Assembly (NCBI RefSeq): GCF_000212735.1
Contig: NC_015511.1
Span: 100,020-164,019 of the forward strand
Direction of reading: 5' to 3'
Length of the DNA: 64,000 nucleotides
DNA from: Haliscomenobacter hydrossis DSM 1100
GTDB lineage: Bacteria; Bacteroidota; Bacteroidia; Chitinophagales; Saprospiraceae
The notes under the pieces are model-generated. The model saw nothing but the letters and a program-made list of their open reading frames with translations. It was not told the origin of the DNA and did no database searches. A program made the position numbers and the translations under genes. The first letter of the stretch is position 1, and each line of letters begins with the position of its first letter. Positions 1-8,092 of the stretch are shown one piece after another.

Positions 1-545
1 ACAATGGTATTCCAATAAAGGTAAAAGACATCGGCAGAGTACAAATGGGTGGAGACTTGCGCCTTGGAATTTTTGACATGGACGGCCAAGGCGAGGTAGT
101 AGGCGGGATTGTTGTGATGAGGTATGGCGAAAATGCCAATAAGGTGATTGAAGCCATTAAAGAAAAAATGCAAGAAGTGGAAAAAGGACTGCCAGAAGGT
201 GTGACCTTTAAAACCTCTTACGACCGCAGTAGCTTGATTCAAGAAGCAATAGCATCCGTAAGAGGTACCCTGATTGAAGAAATCATTACCGTTTCAATTG
301 TAGTTCTCCTTTTCCTTTTTCATTGGCGAAGTGCCTTGATCATCATCATTCAATTACCCATTTCTGTTGCGGCTGGTTTTATTTTCCTTGAGTTATTTGG
401 CATCTCTTCCAACATCATGTCTTTAACGGGCATCGCCCTGGCCATCGGTGTTGTAGTGGACGATGGTATTGTAATGGTAGAAAATGCTTATCGACACATC
501 AGTGAGGCTCAGTCAGAAAAATTCAATTCAACGCCTAAAGTGTGA
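1..545 (+). CDS. cusA: Heavy-metal RND efflux pump (CusA/CzcA type), upstream part; 5' end outside window
   Basis: This is an inner-membrane proton-driven metal exporter of the heavy-metal RND family. The frame is open from base 3, so the N-terminus lies outside the window. What is visible is the end of the first periplasmic domain, then membrane helices and the helix GIALAIGVVVDDGIVMVEN, whose paired aspartates match the proton-relay acidic residues of these pumps. The frame ends at TGA 543-545 in the cytoplasmic loop between two helices, where the family normally continues without a break. The rest of the pump follows in another frame from 542. Removing one TG from the TGTG at 541-544 would join the two halves. 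The following channel, adaptors and copper enzymes point to Cu(I)/Ag(I) as substrate (inference). Confidence 0.85.
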   Translation, partial: NGIPIKVKDIGRVQMGGDLRLGIFDMDGQGEVVGGIVVMRYGENANKVIEAIKEKMQEVEKGLPEGVTFKTSYDRSSLIQEAIASVRGTLIEEIITVSIVVLLFLFHWRSALIIIIQLPISVAAGFIFLELFGISSNIMSLTGIALAIGVVVDDGIVMVENAYRHISEAQSEKFNSTPKV

Positions 546-2473
546 GCATGGCAAACTGGTTCAAACAAAAAAAAGACCCACTAACTGCTGAAGAAAGGGT
601 TGCAATCATTGAAAAATCTTCTCAGCAAGTTGGTCCGGGGGTGTTCAATTCCACTATCATTGTGGTTGCTTCATTCCTTCCGGTATTTCTGTTGACTGGC
701 ATGGAGGGCAAACTCTTTCATCCACTGGCCTGGACAAAGACATTCATTCTGCTGATTGATGCAGTTTTGGCGATTACCCTTACTCCGGTATTAATTACTT
801 TTTTTCTGAAAGGAAATCTGAAACCTGAAAGCGCCAACCCCATCACCAGAACTTTGGAAAAAATCTATACGCCCATATTGACTTTGTGTTTGAAGTGGCG
901 CAAGACGACCCTGCTGTTCAATATTGCTGCTTTGGCCGCCGGTTTTTTGATGCTAACCCGCCTGGGCTCGGAGTTTATGCCTCCATTGGATGAAGGCTCT
1001 TTGTTGTTCATGCCTGTTACTTTACCTGATGTTTCCAATTCTGAGGTTAAGCGATTGTTACAAGTGCAGGATAAATTAATTCGCACCGTGCCTGAGGTTG
1101 CTCATGTATTGGGCAAAGCTGGACGGGCAAATACGGCAACGGACAATTCTCCCATCAGCATGATCGAAACCATCATTCTGTTGAAACCCAAAAATGAATG
1201 GCGGGAAGGTTTAACCAAAGAAACCATCATCAATGAATTGAACGCCAAAATGCAAATACCTGGAGTGACCAACGGATGGACGCAACCCATCATCAACCGG
1301 ATCAACATGCTTTCCACGGGCATCCGTACCGACGTAGGCATCAAAGTATACGGCCAAAACCTGGATAGCATCTATTCCTTTGCTCAGACCATTAAAAAAC
1401 ACTTGGAAGGAATAGATGGGGTAAAAGATTTGTATGTGGAACCCATCACTGGCGGAAAGTACATCGACATCATCCTCAAACGGGACGAGGTTGGCCGCTA
1501 TGGGTTGAGTGTAGACGATGTAAATGTAATCATTGAAAGTGCACTCGGTGGGATGAAGCTGACCACCACCATTGAAGGACGTCAGCGTTTTTCGGTGAAT
1601 GCACGGTATGGGCAAGACTTCCGCAATAACCTCCAAGCCTTAAAAAGACTACAAGTGCAGACCATGAATTTTGGCCCTATTCCTTTGGAGGCAGTTGCTG
1701 ACATTCAACTTAGCAACGGCCCACCCATGATTAATTCCGAAAATGCTATGCTGAGAGGTACAGTGTTGTTCAACGTGCGAGAAAGGGATTTGGGCAGTAC
1801 AGTACAGGAGGCCAAAATGAAATTGGACCAGATGCTGACCAAACTCCCTAAAGGATATTTTTTAGCCTGGAGCGGACAGTGGGAAAACCAAATCCGCGCC
1901 AATCGTACCCTGAAAATGATCATCCCTATCGTACTCAGTATCATTTTTATGATATTGTATTTTACTTATCATTCCGTTAAAGAAGCCCTGATCACGATCA
2001 TTACAGTACCATTTGCACTCATTGGTGGGGTATTTATGGTGTACTTCTATGGAGTGAATTTATCTGTTGCTGTTGCAGTTGGCTTTATAGCGTTGTTTGG
2101 CATGGCTGTAGAAACCGCTATGCTCATGACCATTTACCTCAATGAAGCTATGCAAAACATGGTTAAAAAACATGGCAACTCCAAGGCAACGCTCACCCCG
2201 GCAATCATCCGATCCTTTGTCATAGAAGGCTCTGCCAAAAGATTGCGGCCTAAACTAATGACTGTGTCGGTCGGATTATTTGGCTTGATTCCAATCCTAT
2301 GGGCCAGCGGAGTAGGTAGCGACATCATGCGACCCATTACCATTCCTCTGATTGGAGGGACAATTAGCTCGACCATTTATGTTCTACTGATCACTCCAGT
2401 GATCTTTGAAATGATCAAGGAAAGGGAATTGAATCGAAATGGCAAAATTGAATTGATCGATGTCAAAGAATAA
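542..2473 (+). CDS. cusA: Heavy-metal RND efflux pump (CusA/CzcA type), downstream part
   Basis: This holds the remaining 643 residues of the RND pump. It starts at GTG 542, and the four bases GTGA are shared with the stop of the upstream part. The sequence resumes in the family pattern: a VGPGVFNSTIIVVASFLPVF helix, the EGKLFHPLAWTKTF segment, the second large periplasmic domain (about residues 120-450) and the last helices. An in-frame TAA at 536-538 prevents an earlier start, so the part is either translated by coupling from the upstream stop or the gene is frameshifted. The break lies in a cytoplasmic loop, so two separate polypeptides could in principle assemble. The 3' end overlaps the next gene by 14 bases, consistent with one operon. 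Confidence 0.85.
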   Translation: MSMANWFKQKKDPLTAEERVAIIEKSSQQVGPGVFNSTIIVVASFLPVFLLTGMEGKLFHPLAWTKTFILLIDAVLAITLTPVLITFFLKGNLKPESANPITRTLEKIYTPILTLCLKWRKTTLLFNIAALAAGFLMLTRLGSEFMPPLDEGSLLFMPVTLPDVSNSEVKRLLQVQDKLIRTVPEVAHVLGKAGRANTATDNSPISMIETIILLKPKNEWREGLTKETIINELNAKMQIPGVTNGWTQPIINRINMLSTGIRTDVGIKVYGQNLDSIYSFAQTIKKHLEGIDGVKDLYVEPITGGKYIDIILKRDEVGRYGLSVDDVNVIIESALGGMKLTTTIEGRQRFSVNARYGQDFRNNLQALKRLQVQTMNFGPIPLEAVADIQLSNGPPMINSENAMLRGTVLFNVRERDLGSTVQEAKMKLDQMLTKLPKGYFLAWSGQWENQIRANRTLKMIIPIVLSIIFMILYFTYHSVKEALITIITVPFALIGGVFMVYFYGVNLSVAVAVGFIALFGMAVETAMLMTIYLNEAMQNMVKKHGNSKATLTPAIIRSFVIEGSAKRLRPKLMTVSVGLFGLIPILWASGVGSDIMRPITIPLIGGTISSTIYVLLITPVIFEMIKERELNRNGKIELIDVKE

Positions 2474-3713
2474 ACTCTTACTGCTCTTACTTGCGCTTGG
2501 CTTTGGAGCAAGTAGTTTTGCGCAAATCATGAAGCTGGACGCTATCATCGACAGTCTCATTGCATCTCACCCAGTGGTAAAGATGTACAACCATGAAATC
2601 CGCTCAATGGATGAAGCGGCTAAGGGTGCACGAAGCTGGATGCCCCCACAATTTGGTTTAGGGCAGTTCATGACTCCCTACAACGTAGGGCTTTGGCGCA
2701 AAAATGGCGACATGAATGGTATGGGCTCAGTTATGTTTTCCGGCGAACAAATGTTTGCCAACAAGAAAAAACTGGACGCTGATGAACGCTATATGAAAAC
2801 CATGTCTTCGGTAGAAAAAGAAAAACTAAACGCCTCACTGAATGAGCTGATCAACGACGCTAAACAAGCTTACTTCGAATTGATCATTTTGAAAAAAAAG
2901 ATAAAAATTCTTGAGCAAAATGAAAAACTCTTGAATTTCATGATCAAGAATGCGGAAATACGGTACAAGAATGGCCTGGAAAAAATCAGCGCCTATTATA
3001 AAGCCAAAGCAGCCTTGGGCAATTTGTTGAACATGCGGCTGATGTTTGAAAATGATATCCAGGAGAAATTTGTGCGCCTTAATGTACTCATGGGCAAAAA
3101 TGAAGTGCGGGTTTTTGAAGTAGATACAACCTACCTATTGAAAGACTATGCAGGAATCGTTTTCGACAGCACACTGTTTTACAATAAACGCAGCGACATC
3201 AAAGCCATTGACAAAGACATCAACCTGATCCATTTAAAGCAGGAAACGGAAAAACAAAACCTTAAGCCACAATTTGGCATTCGTTACGAAAATATGATTG
3301 GTTTTGGTGGCCAACCTATGTTGTATACCCTCATGGGCATGGTCAAGGTGCCGATGGCCAAATGGTCCTCCAAAATGAGTCAAGCCAACATTGAAAGCCT
3401 TAAATGGAAGGTCAACGCCTTGCAATCGCAAAAGGAAATGATGGTCAATGAATACAGCGGCATGGCCCAAAGCATGCGGAACGAAATGGAGTTGAAGAAA
3501 AGACAACTTAAACTCTACGATGACAACATCATACCGGCTTTAAGAAACAATTACAAAACCATGCAATTGGGGTACGAGCAAAATACCGAAGAACTGTTCA
3601 TGCTTTACGATGCTTGGGAAACTCTGTACATGACGCAATTGGACTATACCGAATTATTGAACCAGGCGCTCCAGATGCAAGTCAACCTTGAGCGAGTTAT
3701 GGAAACAAAATAG
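2460..3713 (+). CDS. cusC: TolC-family outer-membrane efflux channel (CusC-like)
   Basis: This is the outer-membrane exit duct of the tripartite metal pump. It is 417 residues long, usual for the family. It opens with a typical signal peptide (KLLLLLLALGFGASSFA, cleavage before Gln22). The mature part is dominated by long helices rich in Lys, Glu, Asn and Leu, with two internally similar halves, as in TolC-type proteins that form an alpha-barrel. ATG 2460 lies inside the end of the pump gene, so translation is probably coupled. The next gene begins 11-18 bases downstream. Family assignment is from overall pattern and operon context; substrate is inferred from neighbours. Confidence 0.85.
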   Translation: MSKNKLLLLLLALGFGASSFAQIMKLDAIIDSLIASHPVVKMYNHEIRSMDEAAKGARSWMPPQFGLGQFMTPYNVGLWRKNGDMNGMGSVMFSGEQMFANKKKLDADERYMKTMSSVEKEKLNASLNELINDAKQAYFELIILKKKIKILEQNEKLLNFMIKNAEIRYKNGLEKISAYYKAKAALGNLLNMRLMFENDIQEKFVRLNVLMGKNEVRVFEVDTTYLLKDYAGIVFDSTLFYNKRSDIKAIDKDINLIHLKQETEKQNLKPQFGIRYENMIGFGGQPMLYTLMGMVKVPMAKWSSKMSQANIESLKWKVNALQSQKEMMVNEYSGMAQSMRNEMELKKRQLKLYDDNIIPALRNNYKTMQLGYEQNTEELFMLYDAWETLYMTQLDYTELLNQALQMQVNLERVMETK

Positions 3714-3730
3714 GCTTAAAATGTATGGTC

Positions 3731-5032
3731 ATGAAAAATGAAAAAAGATATTTCGCGTCCAATTCCAATATTGCTCGGCCTTTATGGTTTGCCTTGCTTG
3801 CAGCCTTGCTGGCTGCAAGCTGTACCAAGAAAGACTCTCCTGCTCAACATTCACACCCTGAGTCAGTCGAAATAGAGTACACTTGCCCCATGGATCCTGA
3901 GGTGATCAGCGACAAACCAGGTTCTTGCCCGATTTGTAAAATGGATTTGGTGTTGAAACAAACTGCTGCAATTAAACCAGTTGAAAAACCTGAGGCAAAA
4001 GAGGTCAAACTTGAAGCCTTACTCAGTCCAACCAATGAATTTGTGGTGTCGAACATCCCGGTTACCAGCCCCCAAAAAAATGCAGAGCAGATCGAAATAG
4101 AAGCCTTGGGAAATATTGCCTACGATACAAGACAAGTGGGCAGCATTTCTGCCAGGGTGGCTGGCAGAATTGAAAAACTGTATGTGCGTTATCGCTTTCA
4201 AAAAATCACCAAAGGACAGCGACTACTGGATATTTACAGTCCGGAATTGATGACTGCTCAACAAAACTTGCTATTTCTGCTGAAAAATGACCCTAGCAAT
4301 ATCCCATTCATTGAAGCAGCCCAAGAAAAACTGCGCTTGCTTGGTTTGAACGACGAGCAAATCAAGCAACTGACCCAGTCGGGTAAACCTTCGCTGACGA
4401 TTCCCATTTACAGCAACTACACTGGACACGTGCATGAAGGTGCCAATGGCAGCACTATGCCCGCTAAGTCCGGTGCGATGAACGATCTTTCTCTGCTCAC
4501 AGAAGAGCTTACACTAAAAGAAGGAATGTACTTACAGAAAGGCGAATCCATTTTTACTGTGTACAATCCAGATCGCGCTTGGGCCATCTTGAGCATTTAT
4601 GGAGAAAGCCAAGGATTGGTAAAAACGGGTAACCTGGTGCAAATCACGCCAGAAACTGCTCCAGAAAAAGCGTTCGGCGCTTCCATTGATTTCATCGAAC
4701 CCTTCTTCCGCAACGACAGTAAAACTTTAAGCGCAAGGGTTTACTTCAACAATAGCCAGTTGAAAATCCCCATTGGCAGCCAAGTAAAAGCTACCATTAC
4801 CGGAAACACGAAAGCTACTTATTGGTTGCCCAGCTCAGCAGTTCTGTCTTTGGGACTTGATGCAGTTGTCTTTCGAAAAACCCAAAGTGGGTTTAAAACC
4901 CTTAAGGTTACAACCGGAATCAGCTACCAGGATTACATTCAAGTACTAAACGGCATCAGCAGCAGCGATACAGTAGCCATCAATGCACAGTACTTAATGG
5001 ACAGCGAAAGTTTTATCAAGATAAAAAAATAA
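3731..5032 (+). CDS. cusB: RND efflux adaptor lipoprotein with heavy-metal-binding domain (CusB-like)
   Basis: This is the periplasmic adaptor joining the RND pump to the outer-membrane channel. I chose ATG 3731 over 3725 because it gives a clean lipoprotein signal: a hydrophobic stretch ending LAASC with the lipidated Cys at residue 31. Residues 50-73 form a small heavy-metal-binding domain with the pattern YTCPMDPEV...GSCPICKMDL; Cys52, Met54, Cys66, Cys69 and Met71 are likely ligands. Next come the barrel-sandwich hybrid and helical hairpin (about 120-220) and the beta-barrel and membrane-proximal domains to the end. A second adaptor of the same design follows after two bases. One adaptor may hand over metal and the other bridge the pump (inference). 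Confidence 0.85.
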   Translation: MKNEKRYFASNSNIARPLWFALLAALLAASCTKKDSPAQHSHPESVEIEYTCPMDPEVISDKPGSCPICKMDLVLKQTAAIKPVEKPEAKEVKLEALLSPTNEFVVSNIPVTSPQKNAEQIEIEALGNIAYDTRQVGSISARVAGRIEKLYVRYRFQKITKGQRLLDIYSPELMTAQQNLLFLLKNDPSNIPFIEAAQEKLRLLGLNDEQIKQLTQSGKPSLTIPIYSNYTGHVHEGANGSTMPAKSGAMNDLSLLTEELTLKEGMYLQKGESIFTVYNPDRAWAILSIYGESQGLVKTGNLVQITPETAPEKAFGASIDFIEPFFRNDSKTLSARVYFNNSQLKIPIGSQVKATITGNTKATYWLPSSAVLSLGLDAVVFRKTQSGFKTLKVTTGISYQDYIQVLNGISSSDTVAINAQYLMDSESFIKIKK

Positions 5033-5034
5033 AC

Positions 5035-6240
5035 ATGCGACGCATCGCCATAACTATATCATTGCTCTTGTTGCTGGTAGCCTGCCACAACCAAATGGAA
5101 ACTCCCCAAGCTACTGATGTCTATTACACCTGCTCCATGGATCCACAGGTGGTAGCGCACAAACCAGGTAAATGCCCCATTTGTAAAATGGATTTGACTC
5201 CTGTAAAGAAAAAAACGGGCAAAAACAACGATGAAATCGAATTGAGCGAGCAGCAAATCCAACTCGGCAATATTCAGACCGATACCATCCGAAATGGTGC
5301 AATTGACGACCAACTGCTACTGAATGCAACATTGAATTTTGACCAGATGAAAGCTTCTTCTGTGAGTTCAAGGCTGAGTGGTAGAATTGAAAAATTGTAT
5401 TTTAAGAGCATTGGTGATTTTATCAAAAAAGGTGATCCCTTGTATGACTTGTACAGCGAAGAATTGAACAATGCCAAACAAGAATATTTACTAGTGTTGG
5501 AGCAACGTAAGGAATTTGTTTCCGAAACGGTCATGGATTTTGAGCAATTGCTGCAAAGCGCCAAAAACAAATTGCTACTGTGGGGCCTCTCCGAAGCTCA
5601 AATTCAGCACTTGGCCAAACAGAAAAAAACTACACCTACTACCACTTTTTACAACACTGCATCAGGCTACCTGACTTCACTGGAAATCCAAGAAGGGAGT
5701 TATGTGATGGAGGGAAGTACAATGGTTAAACTGGCCGATTTATCCACGCTGTGGGCAGAGGCACAAATGTATACAGCTCAATTCTCCGCACTAAACCGCA
5801 ACAGCATTGCTACAGTCCAAATCCCCAATACAGACGGTAAAGAAATACCAGGGAAGATCGAGTTTGTAAATCCCGAAATCAACCCGGATACAAGAATTAA
5901 CTTGATTCGTGTCTCTATTCCCAATCCTGACAATCAACTCAAACCGGGCATGCTTGCTTATGTATCGCTGAAAAGCCCAGCTCGGAATACCCTGTCTTTG
6001 CCAATTGATGCAGTTATCCGGGATGGAAAAGGAGCAACGGTGTGGATACAAACTGACAATCGAATTTTTAAAAGTGTAATGGTACAAACGGGCCTGGAAA
6101 GTGATGATCGAATCGAAATTACTTCCGGCTTGAAATCAGGAGATATCGTAGTGATTTCAGGGGCTTATTTGTTGCAAAGTGAATACATTTTCAAAAAAGG
6201 AGCAAATCCTATGGCTGAGCATGATATGAGTAAAATGTAG
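5035..6240 (+). CDS. Second RND efflux adaptor lipoprotein with heavy-metal-binding domain
   Basis: This is a paralogue of the preceding gene, 401 residues. The signal ends LLVAC with lipidated Cys17. The metal-binding motif YTCSMDPQV...GKCPICKMDL spans residues 31-53, with Cys33, Cys47, Cys50 and Met52 as likely ligands. The remaining domains (barrel-sandwich, helical hairpin, beta-barrel) match periplasmic adaptors. The C-terminal tail is rich in His and Met (AEHDMSKM). Sequence identity to the first adaptor looks modest outside the metal motif, so this is an old duplication or a mixed pair rather than a recent copy. ATG 5035 is two bases after the previous stop, indicating a shared transcript. 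Confidence 0.85.
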   Translation: MRRIAITISLLLLLVACHNQMETPQATDVYYTCSMDPQVVAHKPGKCPICKMDLTPVKKKTGKNNDEIELSEQQIQLGNIQTDTIRNGAIDDQLLLNATLNFDQMKASSVSSRLSGRIEKLYFKSIGDFIKKGDPLYDLYSEELNNAKQEYLLVLEQRKEFVSETVMDFEQLLQSAKNKLLLWGLSEAQIQHLAKQKKTTPTTTFYNTASGYLTSLEIQEGSYVMEGSTMVKLADLSTLWAEAQMYTAQFSALNRNSIATVQIPNTDGKEIPGKIEFVNPEINPDTRINLIRVSIPNPDNQLKPGMLAYVSLKSPARNTLSLPIDAVIRDGKGATVWIQTDNRIFKSVMVQTGLESDDRIEITSGLKSGDIVVISGAYLLQSEYIFKKGANPMAEHDMSKM

Positions 6241-6375
6241 TTCTTGAGTGAAAATAAAACGTGTCCGGAATCAGTGAAGAGATTGCAAGCGATGGATTTT
6301 ACTGAGTGAAATGGATATACCTAAATCAACGGAGTATAAGCTCTTTGATGTTCCTTCATATTTAAATTGACAATC

Positions 6376-8073
6376 ATGAAAAAGCTATTTTGTATTGTTG
6401 TTTCGCTGCTTGCTGTGCAAATTGTGTTTGCTCAAATAACAGTGCCCATTCCAGCTACCTTGGAAGGAAGCATCTTTAACCTAAAAGTACAAAAAGGCAC
6501 TTCAGAAATCTTCCCCGGACAACGTACCAACACCATTGGGTACAATGGTGCACAGTTAGGGCCTACCCTGATTTTGCAGAAGGGCGAAACGGTGACGATT
6601 AATGTAGACAATCAACTTGATGATACTACTACGGTTCATTGGCATGGACTACACCTATCTCCTGCCAACGATGGAGGCCCACACACGCCGATTATGGCTG
6701 GCAATACCTGGTCTCCAAGCTTTAAAGTAATGGATCAAGCTTCAACTTATTGGTACCATCCTCATTTGCATCGCAAAACTTTAAACCAGGTTGTGAAGGG
6801 TGCCTCTGGTTTTATTATTGTACGTGATCCGGCAGAAGCCTCCTTGAATCTACCGCGTACCTATGGCGTTGATGATGTTCCTTTGGTTTTTCAATGGAAA
6901 ACTTTTGATGAGTCTAAGCAAATCGTGGAAATGGATGAAGTGGATAATGAAGTATTGGTAAACGGGGTTTTAAAAGGGGCCACCCTTAATTTACCGGCTC
7001 AAGTTGTGCGCTTGCGCTTGTTGAATGGCTCAAGTCACCGATATTTCAATTTTGGGTTTTCCAATAACTTGGAATTTAAACAAATAGCTGGTGATGGGGG
7101 CTTGCTGGATGCCCCAGTAGCGATGACTAAACTAATTTTAGCGCCTGGTGAACGTGCTGAGGTTTTGTTAGACTTAAGCAAGTCATTGGGCCAAAAACTG
7201 CTCCTGCAACACTTCGGTACAGAATTGCCTATGGGGTATCCCGGTGGAATGATGATGATGATGATGGGAGGTACGGAGAACATGATGGGGCCGCTTGATG
7301 ATACCGACTTTGACCTAATGCAAATCCAGGTACTTGCTCCAACACCTAATGCCATTGGCTCTATTCCTCCTGCCTTGATCACCAATACCCCTTTGTCAAG
7401 CAATGGTGCGTTCAATCGCGACCTGACCATGACTGCACGGCCTCAAATGAGCATGACCAATTTTTTTCTCAATGAATCAAAATTTGAGATGAATACCATC
7501 AACTTTAAGGTTTCAAAGGGTGCCGCTGAGGTTTGGACACTAACCAATCAGACGATGATGGCTCATCCTTTTCATCTACATGGAAATTCATTCTGGGTAA
7601 TTTCGGTCAACAATCGCAAACCTGCGGCAAATCTTCTCGGGCGTAAAGATGTGATTACAGTTCCACCCATTAATGGTGCGGTAAAAATCGTGGTGCGCTA
7701 CGACGATTTTAGCGACTCCGTCACACCATATATGTACCATTGCCATATCCTGAGCCATGAAGACAATGGTATGATGGGACAATTTTTAGTCGCTCCTTTG
7801 TTGAGTGGTACCCATGATAACTTGAGTAAAGAAAAACTAAAGTTTTACCCAAATCCTGCGGATAAAATGCTGGTATTTGAAATTTCAGAGAAGTCTCTTG
7901 AAAAAGCAAAGTTTCAAGTTATAGACGTGATGGGTAGAGTGGTGTTAGAGCAACAAATACAAGTCATCAACGGCCAGGGTAATATTCCAGTTGAACAGCT
8001 TACACCAGGTACTTACACGGCGAAGATGTTATTGCTGGGTAAATTGTATGCCGGAGTTTTTATAAAACAATAA
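6376..8073 (+). CDS. Secreted multicopper oxidase with T9SS sorting domain
   Basis: This is a copper-dependent oxidase of the CueO/CopA laccase type, likely oxidising Cu(I) in the envelope. I prefer ATG 6376 to TTG 6367 because it directly precedes the signal peptide MKKLFCIVVSLLAVQIVFA. All four copper-binding motifs are present: HWHGLH (His88, His90), WYHPHLH (His128, His130), HPFHLHG (about 397-403) and HCHILSHEDNGMM (about 455-467, with the type 1 Cys, His and Met). A Met-rich stretch of six consecutive Met lies near residue 290, as in copper-resistance oxidases. The last 80 residues start KFYPNPADKM and end GVFIKQ, a type A T9SS sorting domain, so it is exported and probably attached to the cell surface. 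Confidence 0.9.
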   Translation: MKKLFCIVVSLLAVQIVFAQITVPIPATLEGSIFNLKVQKGTSEIFPGQRTNTIGYNGAQLGPTLILQKGETVTINVDNQLDDTTTVHWHGLHLSPANDGGPHTPIMAGNTWSPSFKVMDQASTYWYHPHLHRKTLNQVVKGASGFIIVRDPAEASLNLPRTYGVDDVPLVFQWKTFDESKQIVEMDEVDNEVLVNGVLKGATLNLPAQVVRLRLLNGSSHRYFNFGFSNNLEFKQIAGDGGLLDAPVAMTKLILAPGERAEVLLDLSKSLGQKLLLQHFGTELPMGYPGGMMMMMMGGTENMMGPLDDTDFDLMQIQVLAPTPNAIGSIPPALITNTPLSSNGAFNRDLTMTARPQMSMTNFFLNESKFEMNTINFKVSKGAAEVWTLTNQTMMAHPFHLHGNSFWVISVNNRKPAANLLGRKDVITVPPINGAVKIVVRYDDFSDSVTPYMYHCHILSHEDNGMMGQFLVAPLLSGTHDNLSKEKLKFYPNPADKMLVFEISEKSLEKAKFQVIDVMGRVVLEQQIQVINGQGNIPVEQLTPGTYTAKMLLLGKLYAGVFIKQ

Positions 8074-8092
8074 TCTTTTCAAGTACGAGATC

